A stretch of 64,000 nucleotides of DNA. Source: Kocuria varians. GTDB lineage: Bacteria > Actinomycetota > Actinomycetes > Actinomycetales > Micrococcaceae. Shown piece after piece: positions 34,534 through 44,792 of the stretch. Both the position numbers and the translations under genes were made by a program. Under the pieces are notes generated by a model, which was given only the letters and a program-made list of their open reading frames with translations, ran no database searches and was not told where the DNA came from. Within the stretch, counting starts at the first letter, position 1. Each line of letters opens with the position of its first letter. The stretch covers positions 21,838 through 85,837 of the forward strand of contig NZ_BJNW01000013.1 in NCBI RefSeq assembly GCF_006539885.1. Direction: 5' to 3'.

Positions 34534-34868
34534 CGGCCCGTCCCGCCCCCAGGGCAGCACGCCCACGGGACGGTTTCCCACGCGGCGAGTCTCGATCCCC
34601 CAAGAACCGAGTCTCGCGTCGAACGCGGTCCTCAGCAACGGCGGAACTCCATTGCCTCGGGCAGAGGGTACCTCCGGTGCAGGCGTGCTGCTGCCTTCCA
34701 CCGACGACACCGGGACGGGATCCTGGACGCGCCGGGAAAGGCCGCGATTGAGTTTAGTTGCTCGCTTCTAAGTTGTCCACAATTGAATGCATATGGGTGG
34801 CACTTCCTGGTGGTCGGCCAGGGCTCCGGGCGCGTCGGGGAGCCTTGGTCGTTGAAAGGGCGGGCGGT
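34534..34868. other. Convergent intergenic region, 335 bases
   Basis: Both flanking genes end here. It contains a 9-base direct repeat CGAGTCTCG (34586-34594 and 34608-34616) and an AT-rich stretch 34745-34795. That stretch includes TTGTCCACA (34773-34781), a match to the actinobacterial DnaA-box form. No ORF with a ribosome-binding site was seen. Confidence 0.4.
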
Positions 34869-35549
34869 TCAGAAGCTGCCGCCCACGCCACCGCCCATTC
34901 CGCCCGGGCCGCGACCGCCGGGACCGCCGGGGGCCCCACCGGGACCGACGCCGGGGCCACCACGACCCGGGCCCCCGAAACCGCCGGATCCGCCGTCGGG
35001 ACCACCGGGGCCCCTCTCGCGGACGGACCCGCCGCCGCCGAAGAACCCGCCGCGGTGGCCGCCGCGGGAGGAGCCGTAGCCCTGGTCGTCGCCGTAGCCG
35101 CTCCCGTACGAGGAGCCGCCGAAGAGTCCACCCAGCCCGCCCGGGCGACGGCCACCACCGAACAGTCGGGAGAGCAGCCCGGGACGCCCGCCCACACCGT
35201 CGCCGCCCGTGAGTCCGCTCCACACCGCGGAGCCGACGAACCCGGCCGCCAGCGACGCCAGGACCGTACCGCCCCCGCCGAGCGAGCCCATGAGGCTGCT
35301 CATGCTCCCCGGCTGGCGCATTTCCAGGCGGGTCGCCGAGCGGGCGAGCGACGCGGAGGACGTGTCCGCGGGAGACTCGCCGTTCCGAGCGAGCGCGGCA
35401 AGAACCTCCTGACGCTCGGTGGGCGTCATCGCCGCGAACGCCTCCTCGTGGGCCTTCTCGATCTGCTCCGGGCTGCTCGTGGACAGCAGGTACCGGTACC
35501 GGGTCACGGCGTCCGTGCTCTGGGCGGATCCGTACGCGCTGGTGGTCAT
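34869..35549 (-). CDS. Protein with helical N-terminus and glycine-rich tail
   Basis: A 226-residue protein starting at ATG 35549 with AAGGAGAG upstream. The N-terminal 90 residues are polar and helical (AVTRYRYLLSTSSPEQIEKA, EAFAAMTPTERQEVLAALA). A hydrophobic patch follows (VLASLAAGFVGSAVWSGL). The last 100 residues are almost entirely Gly with Ser, Tyr, Arg, Phe and Pro, including GGFFGGGGSVRERGPGGPD. I do not recognise a function. It may be a membrane-associated scaffold with a disordered, phase-separation-prone tail; that is speculation. Confidence 0.6.
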   Translation of the reverse strand: MTTSAYGSAQSTDAVTRYRYLLSTSSPEQIEKAHEEAFAAMTPTERQEVLAALARNGESPADTSSASLARSATRLEMRQPGSMSSLMGSLGGGGTVLASLAAGFVGSAVWSGLTGGDGVGGRPGLLSRLFGGGRRPGGLGGLFGGSSYGSGYGDDQGYGSSRGGHRGGFFGGGGSVRERGPGGPDGGSGGFGGPGRGGPGVGPGGAPGGPGGRGPGGMGGGVGGSF

Positions 35550-35820
35550 GGTCGCACTCTCCTTCGTGGATTCCTTGCGGGCTGTCGGCCCGTGCTTCCA
35601 CGGTAGGAACGGCAGGTGTGGCCCGTGCTGGCGGCGGCTGTGCGGGGGCTGTGGGGTGTGTGCCGGTGAGGGGTGGCGACAGCGCGGGAGGTGCGCGTGC
35701 GACGTCGGCAACGGGTCAACCCGTCCCGGGAACCCGCCCAGAGAGGGGCAGCGACCCCGGGACGAAGAACGTCGCAGGGGCCGCCGCATGCCTGTCCGTG
35801 GGGACTGGGCCTGATAAGGG

Positions 35821-36897
35821 CTACAGACCCTCGCCCGAGGGGGAGACCAGGATCTTGACCGCGGTCTCGGTGCGGTTGATGAGAGTGTCGAAGCCCTCCT
35901 CGACCAGGCCCTCCAGGCCAATCTTGCCGGTGATGAACGGCTTGAGGTCGATCTTGCCGGACTCCACGAGCGCGATGGTCGCGGGGTGCGAGTTCACGTA
36001 GGCGATCGTGCCCCGCAGGTCGATCTCCTTCATGACCAGCTTGTGCATGTCGAAGTCCGCACGCTTGCCCCAGATGGAGACGACCACAAGTACCCCTGTG
36101 GGACGCAGTGCATCCATGAGGGTATCGAGGACCACCTGGACGCTCGTGCACTCGAAGGCGACGTCCGCGCCCTTGCCGTTGGTGAGCTTGCGGACCTCCT
36201 CAGCCACGTCCGTCTCCCGGGGGTCCAGTGCGTAGTCGGCGACACCGGCCTCGACCGCCTTCTGCCGGCGCAGCGGGCTGAGCTCGGACATCACCACGGT
36301 GACGCCCAGGGCCTTGAGGACCGCGGCCGTCAGCAGACCGATGGGGCCCGCGCCGCCCACGAGGGCGACGTCGCCGGCCTTCGCACCGGAGCGCTCGACC
36401 GCGTGGTAACCCACCGACAGCGGCTCGATCAGAGCGGCCTCGTCCAGGGGGATCTCGTTGGAGATCGGGTGCACCCAGCGGCGCTTCACGGAGATCTTCT
36501 CCCCCAGACCGCCGCCGCCACCGGCCAGGCCGATGAAGTTCATGTTCTCCGAGAGGTGGTAGTCCCTGCTGTCCGGACCGGTGTCCACGTCCTCGCCGAT
36601 GATGTACGGCTCCACGACGACGTGCTGGCCGACCTCCACGTCGTCCACACCGTCGCCAACGGCGTACACGACGCCCGAGAACTCGTGTCCCAACGTGACC
36701 GGGGACGTCTCGCCCGAGATGGGGTGCGGGGTGTCCGGCGTGGGGCAGAAGATGGGACCCTCGAGGTACTCGTGCAGGTCCGTGCCGCAGATGCCGCACC
36801 AGGCCACATCGATTCCCACCATGCCGGGTCCGACCTCTGGCTCGGGCAGGTCGTCGATGCGAATGTCCTTGCGTCCGTAGTAGCGTGCCGCTCTCAT
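35821..36897 (-). CDS. (R,R)-2,3-butanediol dehydrogenase, zinc type
   Basis: A 358-residue medium-chain dehydrogenase interconverting acetoin and 2,3-butanediol with NAD(H). The catalytic zinc site is WCGICGTDLHEYLEGP and GHEFSGVVYAVGDGV, with the Glu in VVEPYIIGEDVDTG. The Rossmann motif is VALVGGAGPIGLLTAAVLKA. The four-Cys structural zinc site is absent, as in this subgroup. It starts at ATG 36897 with GGGAGGAACC upstream. A 349-base leader separates it from the divergent gene at 37247. Confidence 0.87.
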   Translation of the reverse strand: MRAARYYGRKDIRIDDLPEPEVGPGMVGIDVAWCGICGTDLHEYLEGPIFCPTPDTPHPISGETSPVTLGHEFSGVVYAVGDGVDDVEVGQHVVVEPYIIGEDVDTGPDSRDYHLSENMNFIGLAGGGGGLGEKISVKRRWVHPISNEIPLDEAALIEPLSVGYHAVERSGAKAGDVALVGGAGPIGLLTAAVLKALGVTVVMSELSPLRRQKAVEAGVADYALDPRETDVAEEVRKLTNGKGADVAFECTSVQVVLDTLMDALRPTGVLVVVSIWGKRADFDMHKLVMKEIDLRGTIAYVNSHPATIALVESGKIDLKPFITGKIGLEGLVEEGFDTLINRTETAVKILVSPSGEGL

Positions 36898-37246
36898 GAA
36901 GGGTTCCTCCCATAGGCGGACGCGGACGTCCCGCGTCCTGCCCCCAATTTTATGCTTTTGCGGCGCCGATCATGCGGTCGAAACTTCAGGACATCTGTTG
37001 TGGGAGGTAGTCACGCCAGAAAGCATCATCCGCCCAGCCCTCGAACATTCCCCTGGGCCTCAGCGCAACGGCCGGCGGGAATGGCGGGGTGCACTCCCAG
37101 GCCAACATTTCAGAGACGACCGTGGTGAGCACAGACATTCAGCACTCGAACATATGTTTTCAGCCAGGACGACATCACGGACTCATTGAGCCCCAACCAC
37201 CTGGCGACCGGTGCTCTGCGCCGCCGCACTCACTACCCTTGGCCCC
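36898..37246. promoter_or_regulatory. Divergent intergenic region, 349 bases
   Basis: Between the butanediol dehydrogenase and a hypothetical gene. An AT-rich patch with CATAAAATT on the minus strand (about 36944-36960) could be the dehydrogenase -10. No operator palindrome is convincing and no additional ORF is supported. Confidence 0.35.
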
Positions 37247-37927
37247 ATGACCTCCTCCCCCACCCACCGCTTCACGGGCCACATCGCCGGCGTCGGAACC
37301 GAAGGCGGCACGCGCCTTGTCCTCGGCTGCTGGTCGAGCACCCCGCACGGGCCGTTCGCGGACGTGATGGTCGCGCACCCGGACGGCCGCCGTGAGCTGC
37401 TCGCCCCGGACCCGTGGGTCGCCGAGTTCGTCTCCGCCACCTACACGTTCGACGCCGTCACCCGCGTGCCCGTGAGCGTGACCCGCACCGGGTTCTCCCG
37501 TGGCTCGCGCTGGACGGTCACCGCCGGGCCCCTCGCCTGGCAGTTCAGCGTGGGCCCGCGAGCACCGCTGGGGTACCTCCTGCAGGCGGTGCCGCGCCCG
37601 CTCGGCGCGTCGCTCGGTTTCGCCCGCCTCACGGATCCGGTGGCGCGCCGCGTCATGCCCGGCGTGCGCACGCTGGGCACCGCGGGCGGCGGCCGCACCG
37701 AGTGGTACTCCGCGCACGACCTCCACACCATCACGTTCTCGCATGCCACGTGGGGCGGCCATGATCTGGGCCCCCTCACGGACATGACCCCCGCCCCGGA
37801 CTTCGGCTTCAGCTCCACCCCGCGCCGCCCGAGCCTCACCGCCCTGACAAGTTCCGTCCGCCTGCCGGACGACGACGCCGCTCACGCGCCCTCCGCACAG
37901 CAGCTCACCTCGGGCGCACCCACGTGA
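37247..37927 (+). CDS. Conserved hypothetical protein
   Basis: A 226-residue soluble protein of unknown function starting at ATG 37247. Residues 5-130 look like a beta-rich lipocalin- or DUF2071-type barrel (HRFTGHIAGVGTEGG, RLVLGCWSSTPHGPFADVMV, STWSTVTAG-like strands). It has no signal peptide or membrane helix. The disordered C-terminus carries the recurrent 13-mer (encoding PDDDAA) 40 bases before the stop. The 3' end overlaps the opposite-strand 28-codon gene by 23 bases. Confidence 0.6.
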   Translation: MTSSPTHRFTGHIAGVGTEGGTRLVLGCWSSTPHGPFADVMVAHPDGRRELLAPDPWVAEFVSATYTFDAVTRVPVSVTRTGFSRGSRWTVTAGPLAWQFSVGPRAPLGYLLQAVPRPLGASLGFARLTDPVARRVMPGVRTLGTAGGGRTEWYSAHDLHTITFSHATWGGHDLGPLTDMTPAPDFGFSSTPRRPSLTALTSSVRLPDDDAAHAPSAQQLTSGAPT

Positions 37928-37991
37928 CGATCCGGCTGTGGACCACCAGCCCGGCAATCGCCAGCGCGAGCCACTGAACGGACTGAGCCAT
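37905..37991 (-). CDS. 28-residue single-helix small membrane protein
   Basis: Read directly from the sequence. ATG 37991 is preceded at five bases by a perfect AGGAG (complement of 37997-38001). The peptide begins MAQSVQWLALAIAGLVV, then HSRIVTWVRPR and a stop at 37905-37907. One hydrophobic helix with a basic C-terminus suggests a membrane-inserted microprotein. It lies 22 bases downstream of the GNAT gene on the same strand and overlaps the end of the opposite gene. Confidence 0.6.
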   Translation of the reverse strand: MAQSVQWLALAIAGLVVHSRIVTWVRPR

Positions 37992-38013
37992 CGTTTCTCC
38001 TGGGGTGGCGGGC

Positions 38014-38601
38014 TCAGCGCCGGGCCACCCGCGCCTCCAACCCGGTCTTCACCGAGGGCCACTCGTGGGCGAGGACCGAGTACACCACGGTGTCCCGCAG
38101 CACCCCGTTGCGCTCCAACCGGTCCGCGCGCAGCACACCGTCCAGGTGCGCGCCAAGGCGTTCGATGGCGGTGCGCGACTGCTGGTTGGCCCAGCTGGTC
38201 TCGTAGCGCACGCACTGGCAGCCGAGCTCCTCGAACGCGTGGGTCATCAGCAGCAGCTTGGACTCCGCGTTGGTGCCCGTTCCGTGGGTGGAGGCCCGGT
38301 TCCACGTGTGGCCCACGCTCACGCGCGGCACCGCCCACTGGGGGTCGTAGAACGTGGTCATCCCCATCACGGCGCCGTCCGCCTGCCGCACGGTCACGAA
38401 GGGCAGCATGAATCCCTCGTCCTGCCACGTGAGCCGCTGCTCCACGGCCGCCGCCATCCCGTCCGGGTCCGCGACGCTCGTGTACCAGCGCTCCCACATG
38501 CGCCCGTCCTCGGTGGCCCCGATCAGCCCGTCCAGGTGCTCGCGGCTGAGGGGTTCCAGGCGGACCAGCCGCCCGCGCAGTGTCACCGGTGTCCACGTCA
38601 T
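38014..38601 (-). CDS. GNAT acetyltransferase, RimJ/RimL type
   Basis: A 195-residue Gcn5-related acetyltransferase. The early LRGRLVRLEPLSREHLDGL, the beta-strand FVTVRQADGAVMGMTTFYD, the acetyl-CoA loop region THGTGTNAESKLLLMTHAFE, and RYETSWANQQSRTAIERLGA follow the RimJ/RimL order, including the NxxSRxAIxxLGA segment. Targets may be N-terminal alpha-amines or small molecules. It starts at ATG 38601, directly following CACTGC with a weak ribosome-binding site. A small membrane ORF follows. Confidence 0.85.
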   Translation of the reverse strand: MTWTPVTLRGRLVRLEPLSREHLDGLIGATEDGRMWERWYTSVADPDGMAAAVEQRLTWQDEGFMLPFVTVRQADGAVMGMTTFYDPQWAVPRVSVGHTWNRASTHGTGTNAESKLLLMTHAFEELGCQCVRYETSWANQQSRTAIERLGAHLDGVLRADRLERNGVLRDTVVYSVLAHEWPSVKTGLEARVARR

Positions 38602-38785
38602 GGGATCACTGTCTCACGACGACGCCGCGCGGCCCGCGGGCGCAGCCCCTGACGGGTTCACAACCCCGCAGGACAGCGACTGCCTCCCTACAGGTGTATG
38701 CCCACCCCCAAGGGTGCTGACAGTATGGGAGAACCACGTCGCACTCCATGACCGCGGCGTGCGTCAGCTTCGTAGAAGGATCGTC

Positions 38786-41005
<2,220 letters not shown>

Positions 41006-41036
41006 TGAATAGGAAGTAGTCGTACTATTTCCGCCG

Positions 41037-41074
41037 ATTGCCCGCGGACCGCTCCACTGCGGTCCGCGGGCAAT
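41037..41074 (+). terminator. katE terminator
   Basis: Perfect 16-bp arms, ATTGCCCGCGGACCGC (41037-41052) and its complement (41059-41074), with a six-base loop, 31 bases after the katE stop. There is no U-tract. Confidence 0.8.
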
Positions 41075-41140
41075 CCCCGTCTTCAGAGACACCCCCCCAC
41101 CCGCGCCGAGCACCCACCTTCCCGAGCGGAGAACACCATC

Positions 41141-42238
41141 ATGACGACCGTCCCCACCCGAACCGTGGCCCCGACCGCTCGCGGACCCGTGAGCACGGCC
41201 CTCCTGGAGATCCTTACCGGCCCGGAGGAGACCCCGGCGAGCGGGTACGCGGCGCTGTCCGAAGCAACGGCCACCGCGGTTAACGCGTCGCAGGACGTCC
41301 TCGCGGACGAGGACCTGCAGCTGGCCCTGTTCCTGCTCTACCTGTTGCACTACGGGCCCGCGGAATTCGTGACCGCGGACCGCGAGTGGGATCCCGAGCT
41401 GCTGCGCGTGCGCACAGTGCTCGAGGCCGGTTTCGAGGCCGAGCTGCGCCGTCGCGTGCCCCTGCCCGATCCCCTGCCCGGTGACTCCGCGCAGCTCGTG
41501 GACACGATGTTCGCGATGACCGGCGGGGACGCCAAGCCCACCCTGGCCACGTGGCTCGCCCGGCACCCGAGGGAGGAGATCCTGAGCGAGTTCCTGGTCC
41601 ACCGCTCCATCTACACGCTGCGCGAGGCGGACCCCCACTCGTGGGGCATCGCCCGGTTGCGGGGCCGCGCGAAGGCAGCGCTCGTGGAGATCCAGTCGGA
41701 CGAGTACGGCGGGGGCCGTCCCGAGCGCGTGCACGCCACGATCTTCGCGCAGACCATGCGAGGTTTCGGCCTGGACGACACCCCGGACCACTACCTGGAC
41801 CTCGTGCCCGCCCCCACGCTCGCGTCCATGAACCTCATGAGCCTGTTCGGACTGCACCGCCGGTTGCGCGGGGCCATCGCGGGTCACCTCGCGGCGTTCG
41901 AGATGACGTCCTCGATCCCCAACAAGTACTACGGTCGGGCGTTCCGCAAGCTCGGCTACGACGCGGACGTCACCTGGTACTACGACGAGCACGTGGAGGC
42001 CGACGCCGTTCACGAACAGATCGCCGCGCGTGACCTCGCCGGGGCGCTCGCCCAGGACGAGCCCGAGCTGCTCGAGGACATCCTGTTCGGCGCGGCCGCG
42101 TGCCTGTACGTGGACGGGCTCATGGGTGATCACATGCTCGAGTGCTGGTCAGACGGGCGGACCTCCCTGCGCGGGAACATGCCGGGACTGCAGACCGTGG
42201 GTTCCGAGGCCCCGGTCGCCGAGCGGGTGGCCCTGTGA
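41141..42238 (+). CDS. Iron-containing redox enzyme, heme-oxygenase-like diiron (HDO) fold
   Basis: A 365-residue all-helical protein of the 'iron-containing redox enzyme' family. The HDO core runs from about residue 140. Candidate iron ligands are in REEILSEFLVHRS, ALVEIQSDEYGGG, RRLRGAIAGHLAAFEM, and EHVEADAVHEQIAARDL, which gives the Glu/His/Asp pattern of heme-oxygenase-like diiron oxidases. The reaction is unknown; relatives perform oxidative tailoring or desaturation. ATG 41141 follows GCGGAGAAC. The stop overlaps the next start in GTGA, coupling it to a CDGSH protein that may supply electrons. Confidence 0.82.
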   Translation: MTTVPTRTVAPTARGPVSTALLEILTGPEETPASGYAALSEATATAVNASQDVLADEDLQLALFLLYLLHYGPAEFVTADREWDPELLRVRTVLEAGFEAELRRRVPLPDPLPGDSAQLVDTMFAMTGGDAKPTLATWLARHPREEILSEFLVHRSIYTLREADPHSWGIARLRGRAKAALVEIQSDEYGGGRPERVHATIFAQTMRGFGLDDTPDHYLDLVPAPTLASMNLMSLFGLHRRLRGAIAGHLAAFEMTSSIPNKYYGRAFRKLGYDADVTWYYDEHVEADAVHEQIAARDLAGALAQDEPELLEDILFGAAACLYVDGLMGDHMLECWSDGRTSLRGNMPGLQTVGSEAPVAERVAL

Positions 42239-42546
42239 GCGAGCAGGATCCACGCACCACGGACGACGGGAGCCCCGTCCTCTCGGTGGCGCACGACGCC
42301 GAGGATCCCGTGGTGATCACCCCGTGCCCGGACGGACCGCTCTTGGTGCGCGGTGACGTGCTGATCGCCCCGGAACCGGGGGCCGAGCCGCAGAAGCCGC
42401 CGCGGCGCGTCGTCGCCCTGTGCCGGTGCAACATGTCCTCGATCGCGCCGTTCTGCGACGGTTCGCACAAGCTCGCGAACTTCCGCACCCGCCCGCCGCG
42501 GTACAACATCGGCAACCCCCGCGAGGATCCCGGCGAGGAGGACTGA
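42235..42546 (+). CDS. CDGSH-type [2Fe-2S] protein
   Basis: A 103-residue protein with one CDGSH cluster site, CRCNMSSIAPFCDGSHK, providing the three Cys and one His that bind a redox-active [2Fe-2S] cluster. The N-terminal half is a short strand-rich region (VVITPCPDGPLLVRGDVLI) common to bacterial CDGSH proteins. GTG 42235 overlaps the stop of the diiron protein by 4 bases. It is probably an electron-transfer partner of that protein; that is inference from coupling. The strong hairpin at 42571 ends the transcript. Confidence 0.88.
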   Translation: MSEQDPRTTDDGSPVLSVAHDAEDPVVITPCPDGPLLVRGDVLIAPEPGAEPQKPPRRVVALCRCNMSSIAPFCDGSHKLANFRTRPPRYNIGNPREDPGEED

Positions 42547-42570
42547 GCCGGACACCAGAGACCTGAATAC

Positions 42571-42606
42571 GCGATCGGCCCGTGGCACATGCCACGGGCC
42601 GATCGC
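42571..42606. terminator. Bidirectional hairpin terminator
   Basis: A near-perfect 36-base palindrome: 17-bp arms starting GCGATCGGCCCG and its complement, two-base centre. It is between the CDGSH gene and the convergent 55-codon gene. Confidence 0.88.
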
Positions 42607-42619
42607 GTGGTGGTTCAGG

Positions 42620-42787
42620 TCAGTTCTCGGTGGCGGGCTCGTCGCCCTTGTTGTCCGTCATGGCACCGACGCCCTCGTCGGCGGGTTCGGCGTCCTCCTG
42701 GGTCTCCCGACCCAGGGCCGCACTCTCTTCCTGGGGGCTCATCTTGATGGATTCCTCGCCCGCGTTGGCGGGATTCTTCTCTGCCAC
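42620..42787 (-). CDS. 55-residue acidic disordered protein
   Basis: Read directly from the sequence. GTG 42787 is preceded by AGGAAAGGAC. The peptide starts VAEKNPANAGEESIKMSPQ, continues EESAALGRETQEDAEPADEG and ends NKGDEPATEN, with the stop at 42620-42622. It is strongly acidic, has no Cys, Trp or hydrophobic stretch, and is likely disordered. Function unknown. The ribosome-binding site, Glu/Ala/Asp composition and placement next to a strong terminator all support a real gene. Confidence 0.7.
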   Translation of the reverse strand: MAEKNPANAGEESIKMSPQEESAALGRETQEDAEPADEGVGAMTDNKGDEPATEN

Positions 42788-43007
42788 GTGCTGTCCTTTC
42801 CTCGGACGTCTCGGTCGGCGGAATCGCTGACCCTCCCATCCTCGTCAGCGTACTGACGGCTGACAAGGGGAGACGTCCCCCGGCCGATGTCAAGCGGATG
42901 TCATCGCACTACACGTTGTGACGCACGGCGCAACATTCCTTAGGTGAGCGCCCGCCCGGTTCCTAGGCTGAGCCATCTCACCCCTTCGACTGCACAGGAG
43001 TCGCACC

Positions 43008-43925
43008 GTGCGCACATTGATCTTGCTGGCCCTGGTGGGTTTCGGGGCGCAACTCGTGGACGGTTCGCTCGGTATGGCCTACGGCGTGACCTCCTCCACC
43101 CTGCTGTTGGCCGTGGGCCTGACCCCCGCCTCGGTCTCCGCGACCGTGCACCTCGCGGAGGTGGGCACCACCCTGGCCTCCGGGCTCTCGCACTGGCGCT
43201 TCGGCAACATCGACTGGCGCGTGGTGGGGTTCATGGCGGTCCCCGGTGGGATCGCCGCGTTCGCGGGCGCCCATCTGCTGACCCTCTCCGGGGAGGCCGC
43301 CGCACCGGTGATGTCCGTGATCCTGCTGCTGCTGGGCATCTACGTGGTGTGGCGTTTCCTGCGGCTCGGCGGGCGGCGCCCGAACTTCACGGGCAAGGTG
43401 CGCGGATTCTTCCTGATCCCCCTGGCCACGGTCGCGGGCTTCATGGACGCGATCGGCGGCGGTGGGTGGGGCCCCGTGGGCACCCCCACCCTGCTGGCCT
43501 CCGGCAAGATCGCCCCGCGCAAGGTCATCGGATCCATCGACACGTCCGAGTTCGTGGTCAGTCTGGGTGCCTCCATCGGGTTCCTGATGGCACTCGGCAG
43601 CCAGGGCGTCGACTTCGGCATGGTCCTGGCTCTGCTGATCGGCGGTGTGGTGGCCGCGCCGATCGCCGCGTGGCTCGTGCGTTGGCTCGCCCCGCGCATC
43701 CTCGCCGTCGGCGCCGGCGGACTCATCATCTTCACGAACACGCGTACCCTGTTGCGCCTGGACGCCGTGCAGGCGCGCCTCCCCGGCGACGCCGCGTACT
43801 ACGCGATCCTCGGCGCGCTCGCCCTGCTGTGGATCGTCGCGGTCGCCTGGGTCGTGCGCCGCGAACTCGCCGACCGCCGCTCCGCGACCCTGCGCACCGA
43901 GGTGCGCGTCCCCGAGAGCGTCTGA
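43008..43925 (+). CDS. TauE/SafE-family sulfite/anion exporter
   Basis: A 305-residue permease with about eight helices in two repeats. Family features are LVGFGAQLVDGSLGMAYGV, ATVHLAEVGTTLASGLSHW, FMDAIGGGGWGPVGTPTLL (the repeat-2 counterpart) and GSIDTSEFVVSLGASIGF. Members move sulfite, sulfoacetate or related anions. It starts at GTG 43008 with CAGGAG upstream. It stands alone and ends at a hairpin with the convergent ohr gene. A second TauE, now degenerate, lies at 44793. Confidence 0.87.
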   Translation: MRTLILLALVGFGAQLVDGSLGMAYGVTSSTLLLAVGLTPASVSATVHLAEVGTTLASGLSHWRFGNIDWRVVGFMAVPGGIAAFAGAHLLTLSGEAAAPVMSVILLLLGIYVVWRFLRLGGRRPNFTGKVRGFFLIPLATVAGFMDAIGGGGWGPVGTPTLLASGKIAPRKVIGSIDTSEFVVSLGASIGFLMALGSQGVDFGMVLALLIGGVVAAPIAAWLVRWLAPRILAVGAGGLIIFTNTRTLLRLDAVQARLPGDAAYYAILGALALLWIVAVAWVVRRELADRRSATLRTEVRVPESV

Positions 43926-43935
43926 GGGCGACGTC

Positions 43936-43967
43936 GCGCCGAGGGGACGTGACATCCCCCTCGGCGC
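43936..43967. terminator. Bidirectional hairpin terminator
   Basis: 11-bp arms GCGCCGAGGGG (43936-43946) and its complement (43957-43967), with a ten-base loop, between convergent tauE and ohr. Confidence 0.65.
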
Positions 43968-44084
43968 CGTGGGGCTCGTGGCCCCCGCCCGTGCATCACG
44001 GCACGGCCCCGTCAGGGCCTCAGTGGGCCGCAGAACGCCGGGGACGTGCCGTGCGCTCTCATCGGGCGCGGTGCGACGCGCTCG

Positions 44085-44507
44085 TCAATCCTCCACCACG
44101 GTCACGGTGACCTCGATGTTGCCGCGCGTGGCGTTGGAATAGGGGCAGACCTGGTGCGCGGCGTCCGCGAGTTCCTGGGCCGCGTCGTGCTCGAGTTCGG
44201 GGATGATCACTTCCAACTGCACGGCCAGGGTGAACCCGCCTGCCCCGTTGTCGCCGATCTGCACGCGGGCCCCCACGGCGGAATCACCAAGCGAGACCTT
44301 CTGCTGGCGGGCGACCATCTGCAGGGCGGAGTGGAAGCAGGCCGCGTACCCGGCGGCGAAAAGCTGCTCGGGATTGGCGCCGTCCCCGGATCCCCCCATC
44401 TCCTTCGGCACGGCCAGGTCGAACTGCAGCGACCCGTCCTTGGTGGCGACGCTGCCGTTGCGGCCCGCGCCCTGGGCAAGCGCTTCCGCGGTGTACATAG
44501 CGTTCAT
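44085..44507 (-). CDS. ohr: Organic hydroperoxide resistance peroxidase
   Basis: A 140-residue Ohr/OsmC protein reducing lipid hydroperoxides, usually with lipoyl or dithiol donors. The peroxidatic Cys57 is in AAGYAACFHSAL and the resolving Cys121 in AHQVCPYSNATRGN. Length is typical. ATG 44507 is preferred for GAGGA upstream and the family N-terminus MYTAEA; the frame from 44606 is not supported. A palindrome 90 bases upstream is probably an OhrR operator. The OhrR-like gene is 9 kb away at 53572. Confidence 0.93.
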   Translation of the reverse strand: MNAMYTAEALAQGAGRNGSVATKDGSLQFDLAVPKEMGGSGDGANPEQLFAAGYAACFHSALQMVARQQKVSLGDSAVGARVQIGDNGAGGFTLAVQLEVIIPELEHDAAQELADAAHQVCPYSNATRGNIEVTVTVVED

Positions 44508-44596
44508 GGTGATTCCTCGTCCTTTCCGTGGCCGGTGAGCCCCGGCACTGAACGCCGGGTGGTGCGACCGCAATCGATGGTAGGTCGCGGTATTTG

Positions 44597-44610
44597 GATT
44601 GTCCACAATC
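44597..44610. promoter_or_regulatory. Candidate OhrR operator upstream of ohr
   Basis: GATTGT, two bases, ACAATC: a perfect 14-bp palindrome in an AT-rich spot about 90 bases upstream of the ohr start. It also contains TTGTCCACA, which matches a DnaA-box form. Confidence 0.55.
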
Positions 44611-44716
44611 TAGACGTGCACTTTTCATGCGGGACGGGCCGGTGAGGGCCACCCGGAATCCCCCTCCCCTGCACCCCACCGCGTGATCCGCACACCGTTC
44701 TCCCTCGCTCCAAAAT

Positions 44717-44730
44717 TACCCCCGGGGGCA
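44717..44730. promoter_or_regulatory. CstR/CsoR-type operator
   Basis: TACCCCCGGGGGCA, close to the TACCCC-GGGGTA site of persulfide- and copper-sensing CsoR-family repressors. It lies just upstream of a TauE remnant and a rhodanese gene, the usual CstR targets. No csoR/cstR gene is visible. Confidence 0.6.
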
Positions 44731-44792
44731 TGTGCTGCAGCGAGCACGGCTCGCTTCGGCACGCACCCCAGGACCGTCATCATCCTGCGGGG

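Noticed and set aside
34745..34795. Replication-origin element
   Set aside because: Only one DnaA-like box and no cluster, dnaA or dnaN; at most an isolated box.
42964..42969. TAGGCT as a -10 for the TauE gene
   Set aside because: No -35 hexamer at 16-18 bases upstream.
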